This document shows positions 12,262-24,500 of a stretch of DNA of 64,000 nucleotides, one piece after another. The DNA lies in the NCBI GenBank assembly GCA_003194525.1, contig NBIV01000018.1, forward strand, positions 186,001-250,000. Direction: 5' to 3'. Each line of letters starts with the position of its first letter. The first letter of the stretch is position 1. This DNA is from Gracilariopsis chorda. Its lineage: Eukaryota; Rhodophyta; Florideophyceae; Gracilariales; Gracilariaceae. The position numbers were made by a program, and so were the translations under genes. The notes beneath the pieces were generated by a model. The model was not told the origin of the DNA. It did no database searches and saw only the letters and a program-made list of their open reading frames with translations.

Positions 12262-12913
12262 TGTTAGAATTAGTTATTATTTACCTTCCTTTGAGTATAT
12301 TTGGCTCCAGCATCAGTTGTAACGTGCAAAAACCAGCTAGTGTTATTGTACTCGGTCTGGTGAAGGAATCGGTTACCCATTCCCCATACCAAACTGGCAT
12401 CAAAGCCGAGTTGACATCTTCGTGACACCCTGTTAATATGCCATGACAACATGTTCATGTCAAAGAAGTCTTGGTTGACCACGTGGACATATTGGCTCTA
12501 AAGTACACGTAGCCTACTACTCACAACGTTCACAGACACTTCACACGGTACAGCAGGGATCGAAAGGTCATGAAAGATTCCTGAGGGAGTCGTGCCAAGT
12601 CATCATTGGCACCCTGGTTTCATGCCAGATCATCAAGACCTCGTCCGATGACGAGTCATCAGCATTGATGGAATTTGCCAAGTCATGAAACGACTAGATC
12701 TGGCACTGAACCTGGTAAACCACTCGCGTACGGAGGCCACCACGAACACCAAGCATCATACTGTTTAACTCGGACGAATTCTCATAGACTAGTGGCACTG
12801 ATGGAACTAAACTAGAAAATCTATATAAACACCGATGGATGTTCCGAACTTCTAACTCGGATCATCACCATCGATTTCCAACTAATTCAACCACGGCACC
12901 TCTGTTCCTAACA
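12262..12913 (+). repeat. Solo LTR (family 2) inside RNase H region
   Basis: This 652-bp unit begins TGTTAGAATTAG and ends TTCCTAACA. It is flanked by a perfect 5-bp duplication GTAAC at 12257-12261 and 12914-12918. It splits the minus-strand element's RNase H region: RLAEFDYEVTV lies on one side and ADVLSRIRTDG on the other. Its ends are a short inverted repeat (TGTTAG/CTAACA). A TATA-like CTATATAAAC at about 12818-12827 suggests plus orientation, with the U3 region on the left. No second copy is in the window. Confidence 0.8.
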
Positions 12914-15900
12914 GTAACCTCATAGTCGAATTCGGCCAGGCGCAATCTCCATCGGGCCAGACAAGAGCATGCGTCCGTCATGCTTAGTAACCACTGGAGG
13001 GAGTGGTGATCTGTCCTACTAGGAAAGCGAGTTCCTTCCAAGTAAGGCCGAAGATGGAGCACTGAACACACAATAGCCAGACACTCCTTTTCCGTTGTGC
13101 TATAGTTCCTTTCGGCCTTGGTCAGGGCCCTACTCCAGTACCCTATTGGGAAATAATACTTAGAGGATTCCTGGTATTGTAGAAAAGCACAGTCTAGTTG
13201 GGTCGCAGATGCATCCATATCCAGTATATACGGCTTATTGGCCCTGGGTAGCGCTAAGATCTGCGTATTAACCAAATGGACTCTGAGGTTCTAATAGGTG
13301 TTATATTGCTGGTTCGTGATGTCGTCAAATGCCGAAGGGTTCCATTTGTTCAGCATTCAATTGCGAGGTGCTGCAATTTTCGGGAACCCCGGGAAAAACC
13401 TACAATACACATTGCATAGGCAAAGGAAGGAGCGCAGTTCCGTACGGGTCCTATGCGGTCGTGGTTCCCATATGGCCTTAGTTGTATATTTGGCTACTTT
13501 TACGTTTCGAGGAAAAACCACATGGTCAAGGTAGTCCACCGTAGGCTGAAAAAAGAAACACTTCTTCAGCTTCAATGTTACGCCTGCTTGTTGTATTCAC
13601 CTAAGGACTGCCTTCACATGTGCGAAGTGTTCCCTAATGGCCCTGGAGAAGGAGATCACATCATTTGAGTAGACCAAGGCGAACTTCCATTTGAACCTGG
13701 ACAGAATGATGTCCATGGCCGGCTGGAAAGTGGCTTGCGCATTCATGAGACCAAAGAGCATCCGTGTAAATCAGAATAGTTCCTCGTTGGTTGTGAATGT
13801 AGTTACAGACTTCGCCTTGTCGTCCATGGGTACTTGCCAATACCCAAAATTGGCATCCAGCGTGGTGAAGATTTGCGCGTCCCCAAGGGAATCTAGACAT
13901 TCGTCTATTTGGAAGATAGGATAAGTATTCCTCTTGGTCACTGCATTTAGTTTGCGGTAATCAACACAAAAACCTACGTTCCCGTCTTTCTTGGCCACCA
14001 AGACAAAAGGGCTAGCCCATTCGGCCTCTGAAGGTGTTGTACGCTCAATAAACCCTGTGGACTTTGTTTTCTCAATCTTCTTGGCCACCACCTCCCGTCC
14101 TTTCAGGCCAGTTTGATGTGCGTGTTGATATTGGGGCGTGGCACCGTTTTTAAGGTCAATTTGATGCTTTGTGGCATCAATTTCGCCCCCCTTACCAATC
14201 CACATGCCAGCAAATCCCTTGAAGAGATCAATGACTTGTTCCCTACATGGGTCGAAGTCCTTGCCCATATTGACATCGTTTCCCCAGTTGGCCTGGAGAT
14301 CACTCTCAGGAAGCAACTCCACCGCAGCAATCTCCATAATGGCCACGGCAGTGGGCATAGATATCCCCACCAATGCAACATTAGGCAACCTCGTAGGGTT
14401 GTCACGGAACTTGCTCATGGTAACTGCAAAGGGCCGGTTGGGTACCACATTTATTACTCTATTGGCCATGAGGTAAAGGTGTTTCATTTCCAGCTTGGGA
14501 TGGTTTTGCAACAAAACCAGACCTGAGGACTCGCATACCGCTGCCGCAGCCACCTGAGTCATAGGCAGTATGACTATCACCCTTGCCATTCTGACCTCTT
14601 TAGACACAGTCCTCGTGGGAAACTTGATATTAGCTGGAGTAGTGTCGGGTTCGTGCACGAGCCGACGATCACCAATGGTGGTCCTCGATGGAAGGCAACC
14701 CTCTTTTGGCCAGGATAGATCACTTTTACATATCTATCAATAAAGCTCGTACCTAGCTTTCCTTCTGCCCCCAGGTTCGGACCGACAAGAAACCAAGTCT
14801 TAACCTTCAGGTGACCCAATTGGAAATAATGCGGCAGTATTTCGCGAATGCCCATCGCCCAACGTGATGCGTCCATTATCTTCGGTGAGTTTTTGTCTTG
14901 TATCATTCTTTCCCATCCCAATGGTAAGACCTTCGGATGTACCAGATTGGGGCCTGCTCTGGTATCTAACATGGCCGTCAACGTCCTAGTGTTGATGGCC
15001 TGCACTCCCAAAGTTCCATATACCTTGTAATTATACTTTCTCAGGACACAAACGGCGTCCTCAAGGGCATCCCATTGGTCCAAAGCATACACCCCACTCG
15101 AGACCACTGTCATTTCGTCCTCTGGTGTCTTTCGTTTCTTGGCTCCTGTGCTCCGCGAGTCTGATGGTTTGAGGCAGCATTTCTGAGAGGGACGACACGC
15201 CTCTATGTGTCCCTCTGGTCGTTTTCCTGCGGCGTGGGCACTGCGATATCGTCTTTTCCGTCCAGGTATTCGACGCTATCTCTCGGGTCTTCAACCATGT
15301 TGACCTGAGGTGGTTTCACCGGTGTGGTGAGGGAAGTCACGTACTTGGAGCTCCCTGGCGTCCTAGTGGATTTTGAAGAGAGAGTCCTACGGAAGTAACC
15401 CTTGGCTCGGTGCACCTGGTATTTCTCCTCCCTTTGCGCCATAATCCCCTTGCGACTGTCCTAAGGCATTTATTTTATGCAGTCAAACGGTCGGGCTGTG
15501 GAAAGTCAAATATAACAGGCCTGTTTGGACTTCGTTATGACGTACCTCCCGGGGGCAATCGGATAATAACGAGGTGCCGCCGGGGTCGATGGGTGGTCGT
15601 TCCTGACGAGAAGGCCGATGCTGCTCCTGATGGAGCTGAGGAGAAGCTCACCGCAAGAGCACTTGCGGTGTCGAAATGTCCCAAGGCCGAGTCCGACTCC
15701 GACGCGGACTGTACCAGGTAGGCCTTCAATTCCCTGGATAGGAGTCTTGCACGACCCCTGGTGTCCGCGTCACCCGTTCGACGGGAAGTTCAATAGATCT
15801 TGCCGTATCCTTCGGTATATGTCACCAGTTGACGCAGTGTCAAGTCCGGGTGGCCAGTGTGGTGGTTTCAGACGTGAATCCGTGTCGCGAGGAGCAACCC

Positions 15901-17511
15901 TGCGATAAAATATCGCTTCAGCCGACCCTTGGAGAACGCGTTCCGGCACCTGTGGACTCTAGTCCAAAGTTGGTCGGCGTAGTCCGTTTTGAACATGTTC
16001 GAGTTCTAGTGGTAGCCAATTACGTCCTGGTAGGCATCGATTATGTGGTCGTCAGTCGCATATGTTCCTAACAGGTAATTAAAAACCTCCGAACAGGTCT
16101 GCGGAAGCTCCCGATCTTGGGCGTCAATGGGGTTTGCCGAGCTGGGGATCTTGGAAAGCACTTGGTCCTTCGCTTTTCTACTTAAAAAAAATGAAAGCAA
16201 TAAAGCGCCGCTCCTTCATGGACTCCATTGTAGTCACAAACCACCTGGAACGAGCTCAAGAACCTAACGACTGTAATGGGATCCTTCCCAGAAAACTTGT
16301 CTGGGACGGTCAGTTGCATTCTCTTCACCCACCTGACAATCTTCTTGGCGACCGAAGAGGTGTACCGCATGAACCGATACAAAAAGCGGTACTTTTCCAC
16401 GTCTAAGACCTTCTGGAAAGGGTCATTAGTCGTGGCGAATGGTTTGAGGTGCCGAACATCGAACGCATGTGTATCGGTGTCGGAAGAGTCTGGCAAGTCC
16501 GAATGATCATCGATCGAGTCTGAGTGGTGCTTCTTCCGATGGTTCGTCCTCGACTTACGCCTTTGGCTGCGTCTCTTCTTCCAAAGGGTTTCGGTATCTA
16601 TGAGTTTTTTTTGGGCGAGCTGTTCATCGTCCTCGAGGTACTCGCCGATGTACCGAACGAAGTGCTCTCCATTGGCTTTATCTCCCGCGCGGCCTCTTTG
16701 TTTCTGGAGTCTCTCTTCCCCAGGCGGTATATAAGCCAATGGGCCTTCCCGTTCTCCACCCAGGAGAAGAGCTACTTCTATAGCTGCTCCCTGAGGTCCA
16801 GTATATGATGGCCGATGGAAATTCAATGGTAAGCTTTGAGAAACAGCCTGAGGGCTGCGAAAAGTGCCTGCCTGGCGTGTGATTTCCCCTTGGATACTCG
16901 TGGCCATGGACTGCACGAGGACGTCTGATTGGACAACCTGAGGAACCAGTTGTTCTGTTAGAGAAGATAGGCGCTCCCGTAATACTCTATCCAAATGGTC
17001 CTTGAGGAATTGCTCCACTTGGTTTGCGCAGAAAGAGTGGAGTTATGGCCATACGAGAGCGGCGACATCGTCCACTATACAGGGGGGGGGGTGTGGTGGC
17101 TGCTAAGTCCTGAGGCTGCTCTGCATCATTCCTCGGGCCTTGTGGAAAGTTAAGCTGGTCCAGCCTCTCGCCGAGGCGAGCGACGAAAGGCGAGTCTCTG
17201 GTCATCCTTTCGGGAGTGACCACAGGGTCTATGACACGTCCACCTGAGCGGCTGCGGGTACTCCTACGGTCAATATTATTGTCTGCTTGGGCGGCCAAGG
17301 AGGTAATGCCGACTGCAAGAGGGGCGGCTGCACTGGGAATCCTTGGTGGTCTTCGTTTTTTGGGTTGGGTTGTTAGTTATACATGCGGCCGGTCTTGCTT
17401 TCGAGCCTATTGCGTCGACTAATAGCCAAATGGTAGAAGTTCTATGTGTAACCTTCTTTTCTTAGGGTCAAGTACGGCTGTTAATGTAGGCGTCTAGGTC
17501 GGGAGACCAGT

Positions 17512-18036
17512 TGTAGTAGAATAATACGTCCTTTGGCCAACTGAGGTAGTAGTCTACCAAGGGGTAGTAGCGGCAGAGAGCCAGCCACTGGGGTGAAAAT
17601 TCACTGGGTCTACTAGTGAGGCGGGCACCAATTGGCAGCGAGGTGCAGTGGACGGGCGCTATCGCAAGTCCATACAGGTCAGTAGAACGGTAACGATGGC
17701 TTGGAGGCCTTTGGCCTCCTACTGGCTGCATATGGCGGCAAGAAGACGGTGATGATGCTTGAATTTACTCGTTGGAGGTCGGGAGCACTCTAGCCAACTT
17801 ACCCAGCTGGCGAGGCGCTCTGACCTCCAGAACTATCCAAAAAAATTAAATAAAATTAGCTACATAGTACAACCTATGGCGACAATGCCCTGAGACTGGC
17901 ACTGTTCCCTGATATCCCCCGCACCGGCACCCAGCTTCGCCCCGTGGAGTATTTGGGCCCACAATGGTCTGACCTCTGCCTGCGCATCCCCTTGGTTAAC
18001 TCGCTACGCAGCCTACCCGGTGGTCATTCTCCTACA
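17512..18036 (+). repeat. LTR of family 1, copy B
   Basis: This 525-bp unit starts TGTAGTAGAATAATACG and ends TCATTCTCCTACA. It matches copies A and C but in the opposite orientation to them. The flanks are CCAGT on the left and ATGAC on the right, so no target-site duplication is visible. Either it is a solo LTR whose flank was later rearranged, or it is one end of a broken longer element. It contains short internal palindromes such as GGAGGCCTTTGGCCTCC. Confidence 0.75.
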
Positions 18037-19402
18037 ATGACCGTCAGGATCAAATTCAAGTCAGCCACACTGGCTGCGGACCCCAACGCTGGGTATATAT
18101 CGAGACGCTGTATGATGGTCCTCAAGAGAGGTAGGATATAGCATATCCTGAAATGGGTACAGGCATCCGACAGGAGCTGTGCCGCAACTTGGGCTCCCCA
18201 CTCAGCCGCCACAAGGCACCAGTAACCAGAGTGATGATCCTCGATGAGGCGCGACCCCACGTCGTAAACGCAAGGGGAAAGCTCGTCAAAACCCCCACGG
18301 GGGACTCCAACCCTACTCCACCAGGCGGGTAGGTGAACGTACCTATTAGGCCTCGCCATATAGCGGATTCGTTCAATCTCCACATGGGGGTAAGAAACCA
18401 AGTGCCCGTATCGGGATTTCGCTCGGCACTCGAAGCGCACCCTTCATTTGAAGTGTTCATGCGTGCTGAACCTCTGAAAGTACCGACGATCTGCGGTAAG
18501 TATGGGACGATTCCACCGGAGCAAGTTTGGCTTGATCACGAGATCTGGCCCGTGGAACTCCTGTCCAGTGAATGAAGCCAAAGCCGCTCTACAGAAAACC
18601 TCTCTGTAAGTTCGGAAGTGTGACACGCTGAACCCGTACAATGGAGGCACTAGATGCTCGTTCCAAGTCCTCTCCACGCGTTGGTAAGCGAGGTTCACCA
18701 TCCCTGCTCGGCCCTGACCAAAAGTTTCGCCACGTTCGCGGTATACCATTTATGGTTCCATAGCGATACGCGCCTGCCAATCGGGTGACTTTACCATCTT
18801 GCGGCGAATCCCAACAAGAATCATGCCATCCCCCACATAGAAGTCCATCAATTTGTTATCTTTCACCAACGTCGGTGGAAACCATGGGGCACGGCAGTAG
18901 ATACCAGGATCTAACGGTGGCTTCCACCTTCAAAGGAACTCGTTCGATATCCAAACGCAAGGGCTCGCTACTAATGGCATCGCTAGTGCGGAATTTCACT
19001 CCATAGCATTGGCTTCACGTCCCTTGGAATGATGAAGTCCCGCAGTGGCAGCGAAAGTGGGCAAGCCCGGATACGCAGCAGATCCCTGAGGCAGGGGAGT
19101 CGACCTGAAGCCCGAGACGTACCACAAAGCGGGAGGGGCTTTAGACGCAGCTTCAGATGCAGGTGCAGCCGCTGGTGTGGGAGCGCCCAAGGGCAGGTTT
19201 GATGAGGCAGGATTCATCTCCGAGAAGGAGGACGACGCAGAAGCAGAAGTGCGTTGGTTTCTGGGGTCAGAGAACATGTTTATACCGCGATGTCGGTCAC
19301 GGCCTTGCGACGAAAAGAGGGTCAAGACTCATGAAGGAAGATGCTTGAAATAGGCGCTCGGTCGTCCCTGCCAGATCTCCTTGGGATGTGTTGCCTTGCC
19401 CT
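18037..19402 (-). other. Unassigned decayed coding debris
   Basis: Several minus-strand stretches look protein-like but I do not recognise them. One of about 109 residues starts at 19325 and is rich in Ser, Ala and Pro (NPASSNLPLGAPTPAAAPA), like the start of a gag or structural protein. It is followed downstream by WISNEFL, FYVGDGMILVGIRRK, and an open piece at 18749-18444. The stretch lies inside the outer Ty3/Gypsy element, between the LTR unit and the polypurine tract. It could be remains of a further retroelement or of the outer element's 3' region. It is clearly broken. Confidence 0.35.
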
Positions 19403-19413
19403 AAAAAGGGGGA
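19403..19413 (+). other. Polypurine tract before the 3' LTR
   Basis: AAAAAGGGGGA lies about 20 bases before the right LTR (19434). This is the expected position of the plus-strand primer of an LTR retrotransposon. No comparable tract precedes the left LTR, which supports reading 3362-4212 as the 5' LTR and 19434-20285 as the 3' LTR of one element. Confidence 0.55.
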
Positions 19414-19433
19414 CATGTAGAGCGAGGTTTTTT

Positions 19434-20285
19434 TGGCGGACTTGGTGAAGATCCTCTTCATATGAAGTTGGTCCCACTTGGGCTGATGCTGCTCAATCTA
19501 TGAGTTTTCCATAGGAAGGAATGTGTCAGGATGGCCGGTGAAAGGGGGTGGGTCCCCGATTTGTTGGTTATGAATAGCCTTGTATGGGTAAAATGCGTGG
19601 TATGCGGGGGTGTTTTTGGCTCCAATTTCAAGATTTTACTACTTAATTAGTTTTTAATTTGGCCCTGACAGTGGGATCTCCAGGATTATGGCTCATGAAA
19701 GGTGTGCACTAGTTTATTTAATTAGTTTAGATAAGTTTTGTGAACCCTGCTTAAGGACTAGTGACTTCGCAGTGGGAAGTGCAAAGTAAACTCAACCAAG
19801 TGTGGCTCTAACTAAAATTGCACTCTTCGGGTTACGACTCATCGCGGAGCGTATACACGAGTAGACTCCATTTGGTCATTTCTTGGAAACGCCCAGGTTA
19901 TCTTTATTAGACTGTCCGTCGGGCTTCTAACTCTATTGTTAGTATTGTTTGTGTTTCCTTTCGAGGTCAGTTTTCTGGCCCTGTAGAGGGATATTTCTTC
20001 TTGCTTTCCTCTGGTTTCTTCGGGGCTATGGCCTGCGTGTACACGACCCTCGTCTCCTTTTTGCTGGTTGCTTTTTCCTCTTTCCGATCTTTACACTGGT
20101 TACACGGAATCCAGTACTGGATCCAATCCCGATTCAAAACCTCTGTAGGTTATTCGTGAGTCCCTCTGGGAGTTACGCCCCAACTTTAGGTCGAACACAG
20201 GGCTCTTTGCATTAGCTTACATCTTCTGAAAACTAGGCTTCGAGCACCTTGAGGTGCACTTCTCGCCGCCGGGTTTTGCTCTACA
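19434..20285 (+). repeat. 3' LTR of the nested Ty3/Gypsy element
   Basis: This is the second direct copy of the 850-bp LTR, starting TGGCGGACTTGG and ending CTCTACA, so it keeps the usual TG...CA ends. It differs from the 5' copy at roughly 8% of compared bases by eye. Confidence 0.85.
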
Positions 20286-21564
20286 GATACTCTTGTGAAA
20301 GAAACACGAAATGCGTAGGGTGTGCGTGGATGAAGCAGGCTCTGTTCTGCCTTTCTTCCTAGAGGACGAAACTAGTTTAACAGTAAAATGTAAATACACG
20401 TATTGTCCTCTGATATATAAGAGTTGAGAAGCCATACTGTGATTAGGCATCGACTGTGTCGTATGCAAATCAAACGGGGAAGGAAGTGCCAAGCATTTGT
20501 GACGCATTTCATCGACCAGGTGCAAAATTTGAGATCAAGGGTACCGTTTTAGCTGGAGCAGCAATTTCTCTTGCTATGGAACGTAGAAGAACAGAAGCAA
20601 AATGCATGTATAGTGGCTATACTATAACCCCGAAAAGCAGAAAGAAGACTGATTGGGGGCGCCCCACATGTGCAGTACTGTTTGCAGTACCGAGTGAAAA
20701 GGTAGATAATGCTATTAATGAGTGGAGAATCCTGTGACGCTTTGACTTCTGCCGACGTACATCTGAGTCATTACCTCCACGTTGGTGTCGGCACGCCAGC
20801 GAAAGCCGCAAAAAGGGGCAATTAGAGAAGGCCTGACTTCTCTAGTCGAAGTGCCAGGATGCAAGTGCGATCCTTCTATAGAACTCCTAAACGGTGAACC
20901 TGCAGTGCAGCCAACGTAGGCTAAGACGGATGTTGGATGGGCTCCTTTTCTTTAAGTTGGAATCTAGGCAATCAGGGGAGCTTCAAAGGCTAAGGTTCGA
21001 CGAAAAGTCTAAGAATAAAAGCTCCGACGGTGTCGGCCCTAATTTGTTGGGGAGGATTGCGCTATAAGACTAGGCAGTAAACCTGGAAACAGCGTATGGC
21101 GGTCCTTAATTGTGACGTCAGCGGATCTCCTTGTGAGCCACCCATGCCTAGCTTTGGCGCGATGCGTGCCTCTGGTCCTTCAAATTGCCGCATTGGCGTG
21201 GCCTAAGACGTGTCTTTAATCAATGGCTTCGCTATCCGCAGACCGGCGAAAATACAGGAGAGAGTTAGTGAAAGTGTACGTAGGCGTGGGTGTAGCGTCT
21301 CTGCCGGATTCTCTGAGGAAGCTGGTGTTGTTAACATGGAATTGTGGTGCAAGGCCCGCGCAGTAGTAACTGAGGCGTGTTGGCACTAGTTTCATGTAAC
21401 TGCCAGGTACGAGGCCTTCCAAGTGCTTCAAGAGAGCGTTAGGTGACGACTGACCTTATTTAAGGTGGCGTGCAGTCGGGAGCAACCCTCCTATAAAGTG
21501 CAAACCTGTGCCACGGGATAAAGTGGCCCTCGGTGCGGTCTGAGTTAGCCGCTCGACGAGTTTA
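20286..21564. other. No recognised gene; possible start of the DIRS-like element
   Basis: An ORF of 93 codons (20456-20737, plus strand) is present but I do not recognise its product, and it starts at a non-ATG codon. The rest shows no clear coding, repeat or RNA signal. It may belong to the 5' part of the DIRS-like element to the right. Confidence 0.3.
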
Positions 21565-24500
21565 ATGGCCTGCCACAACAAGATTACCAACGTTTGTTCG
21601 CAACTGTGTGCTAGACTCAAAGGCAGTCGCCAACCAGCCCTGGAAATATTCAGGACAGAAATTGGCCAGCGGGCGGCCGACTACCTTGGGAAGCGCAAGC
21701 AAAGCAAAGTTGCGCTGCCTAACGCTTTGCGGAAGGAGGTTGATGGAATCGCCGAAGGGGACGACGTTGAGTCTATCCTGCTGCAAGTCAAGGATGGGAC
21801 TTATCCCTTAGTAGGTAAGGAGACACTTGAGAATGGAAAGACCACGGACGAAACTGAAGAGGAATCTTCTTCAGAGAGCAGTAGCGAGGACGGAAGCGAA
21901 ACGTAGTCACTCCACGCCTTGCAATCGCGAATAAACTGACTTGACGTCAGTAATGCAGGCTCTAGCAAAGATGCAACGCGACCATAGAAAGGACCGTGAT
22001 GAACAACGCAAAAGCATGCTTCTCTTTGGAAAGAGCTACAGAAGTTGAACTCAAAGAAGGCTAGTGGAGATAAGGATTTGTTTGAAGTTCTGAATTGTGC
22101 CAGGCACCGAGAGGTTGAAAGGAACGACGACTTTAAGGCAGGTGAAACTTTGGACTGCGACGAGGACTTTTTGAGCGCAAATCTTTCTGCCTCAACTTCC
22201 AAGAAGTCTAATAAATGATTCTCTAAGAAGCTGGCGCGCTGGCCTTTCCCGAATCAGGCGGTTCTCGTGGACTCTTTAGAAGGAGAGACCAATTTGAGGA
22301 AGGCTTTGACCAATTACCTGAAAGTCTCCGCTTAGATTGAAGGTCCGCATTTGATTGGAAGTCGTAATGAGGGCGAGGCAGCCACACTGGCAAAAATCAT
22401 TGACTGCATCGATATTTCTAAGGGTGTTATGCGCGCAAAGGACGAACCAGTAATGGAGCTTGCCATACGGCATCTGGCAGCAGTAATGACGGACAGAACC
22501 GGTACCTGGTCTGTGGCGCATGTATTGGAGGAAGAGCAGGATGACTTGGTTAGCAAAACTGACCGACGACGATTGTCTAAGTCGGCTAAATTGAGTAATG
22601 AACTCTCTACATCGATGAAAAAGGATAAGTCTGCCCTGTCGGAGGACAGGAAGACAGCTTGAGGTGACTTTGGAAATAAGACAAGAACATGTAATGAGGT
22701 ACGATGGGCAAGCAGGATATGCCTCTGTTTCAGTGGGTAGTTGGTGATGCAGCGAGGCACCCAAAGTGTGCAAGTAAGCGACAAAATCAGCGTCTTAGGA
22801 AACGGAGACTGCTTGAGGGCATCGCGCCAAAGCTGGTAGGTGGGATGAATGGCCTAAATGCCAGGCATGTCTTCTCATATCATCTGACGTCAGGACAGAG
22901 GAGCGCTGTTGAATGGCTGGTGACCAACTCCATTCAAGATATCGGAGCGGAATCCTTCCGCCGAAGCTGGTTCGATGCGGAGTTCTCTGTCGAGGAAGAG
23001 GACGTTAGTTTTGGATATAACCCCCACGTAAATGGTTGTGGTTGGACCCGGAGCGAGTTTCCTTGCCATTCAATGGTCTGGCAGCCTCGAACGATATTTT
23101 TGCACTACTACCAGAACACATCCCAGGAACGTATGTAGCAGAAAATGGAATACTGAAGCCAGGGTGTAAGCGCGAGTCAATGGCAACGCCTTTTGCGACA
23201 TTGTAAATGAAGGTTATGGAAAGTTGGTCTTAAAGCTGCGAAAGGCTGGACTTGTCCGGCTGACTAAGCAACAACGGAGGGTTATTAATGGTGTTTTTGG
23301 GACATCGAAGAGTTATAAGGGAAGTTAGAGGGTGATTATCGACGCGCGTAACGTGAATAAAGTCTTTATAGTGCCTGGTGAGATTGACTTACCGAATCGA
23401 GGACTGCTTGCTCGTTTGTGGATGCCCCTTGGGCGGAAGCTAAATGTCAGTAAATCGAACATGGACAATCACCTTAATTGGATGAAGACACCAGAATGGG
23501 TAAGCCCCTATTTCGGTTTACCTCGGATAAAAAAGCGTGACACGCAGCTATACCCTGTTATGCGTTCCATGTCCATGGGGTTTTCATACTCTAGGTTCGT
23601 GGCACACGCCATTCGTAGGGAGTTCCTCGAGTCTGTCGGTCTATCTCCCAAGGGCTGGATAGCGGGTATTATAGATGTCTCGGAATTGAGCTATGGAGCG
23701 TTTGTTGATGATTACTTTTCCCTAGGCACGAATATGGAAAAAGCAATTATGGCTCTGAAAGCGGTTACACGGGAATCAGAGCGATGTGGGCTACCGTCCC
23801 AACAGCAAAAGAATTCGTGGCCAGGGAACATAACCTGCACCGAAGTTCCGGAAATCGAAGGTCACGAGAATTGGTTGCTCTTGCCGGAAGTGGTAAAGAT
23901 GCGATGCCTTATATCGCAGACGGTAATATTCGTGAAGTGAAGACTCGGGAAAGTGCGCGAGATGCAGTGTCTCTTGGGGAAGTGGGCGTCGTTTCTTCTC
24001 TTGCGGAGACCTCTCTTCTCGGTGCTGCAAAACGTATACCACTTGAGCCAGTGTGGATTCTGTACAGTCCAACACACCAAGATTTGCAGACAAGAACTCA
24101 TACTTCAAGTCGAGCTATCTGGGTTGATACGCAATTGCGTCAACACGCCGTTGTTTACCTATGCCCTGTGCACGGATGCGAGTCTTTGGGATGGAGGAGT
24201 GGTATATAGTCCGTAGGAAGATGCGCTACACCTTCCTTCTCAATCAGCGGAACGGCAATGGCAATGAGTATCCAATCAGCAATAGAAGCTCGCCATCAGG
24301 CACCGTTGGCGCAAAAGAATGACGATTCATCTTCTCGAAGGAGAGGCCCTGCTTCTTGGATTAAGATGGCTGCTCCGACAACAGAAATATCATGGGACGC
24401 GGGTGATTGTTTTTCTCAATAATCAGGCTCTAACTGATGCTCTCCGGAAAGGATGTCGTAGCGTAGCGAGTGTCAATCGAGTGTGTCGGCGCACAGCAGC

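Larger units (their letters stand above)
10030..17511 (-). mobile_element. Minus-strand Ty3/Gypsy element inserted in another
   Basis: Read on the minus strand, the parts are gag (about 17.3-15.2 kb; basic and acidic, starting MAAQADNNIDRR), protease (about 15.1-14.6 kb; TAMLDTRAGPNLVHP, a degenerate aspartic-protease motif), reverse transcriptase (about 14.1-13.36 kb; FCVDYRKLNAVTKRNTYPI, TTLDANFGYWQVP), RNase H (about 13.28-12.2 kb; YILDMDASATQLD) and integrase (about 11.8-10.1 kb; VVTDRFTNLTRAIP, AYHPQTNGEA, then SSGPSKILKSLGHTVTIDR). Solo LTRs are inserted in its RNase H and integrase regions, and a palindrome scars its integrase. No LTR of its own was found; its 3' end abuts the host element's integrase at about 10.03 kb. 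It is broken in many places. Confidence 0.8.
3362..20285 (+). mobile_element. Ty3/Gypsy LTR retrotransposon with nested insertions
   Basis: This plus-strand element is bounded by two direct LTR copies (3362-4212 and 19434-20285). Recognisable parts, in order: gag-like debris (about 4.46-6.6 kb), a protease region (about 6.64-7.36 kb, with PVILGRDFCDRF), reverse transcriptase (about 7.65-8.1 kb; WRFCIDYRRSNA, then FTALDSNWGYWQIP) running into RNase H (about 8.3-9.0 kb), and integrase (about 9.28-10.03 kb; VITDRFSKLVRTVPL, YSYNTQVH, FELVLSRIPPP). The order PR-RT-RH-INT defines Ty3/Gypsy. At about 10.03 kb it is interrupted by a minus-strand element. A polypurine tract lies just before the right LTR. 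It is thoroughly broken, with many breaks (more than ten). By eye the LTRs differ at about 8% of positions, so the insertion is not recent. Confidence 0.85.

Noticed and set aside
10757-18036. Family-1 units at 10757-11280 and 17512-18036 as terminal inverted repeats of one large DNA transposon
   Set aside because: Each unit has LTR-type TG...CA ends, copy A interrupts integrase coding with its own 5-bp duplication, and copy C stands alone with a perfect GTGGG duplication. They are independent insertions, not paired ends.
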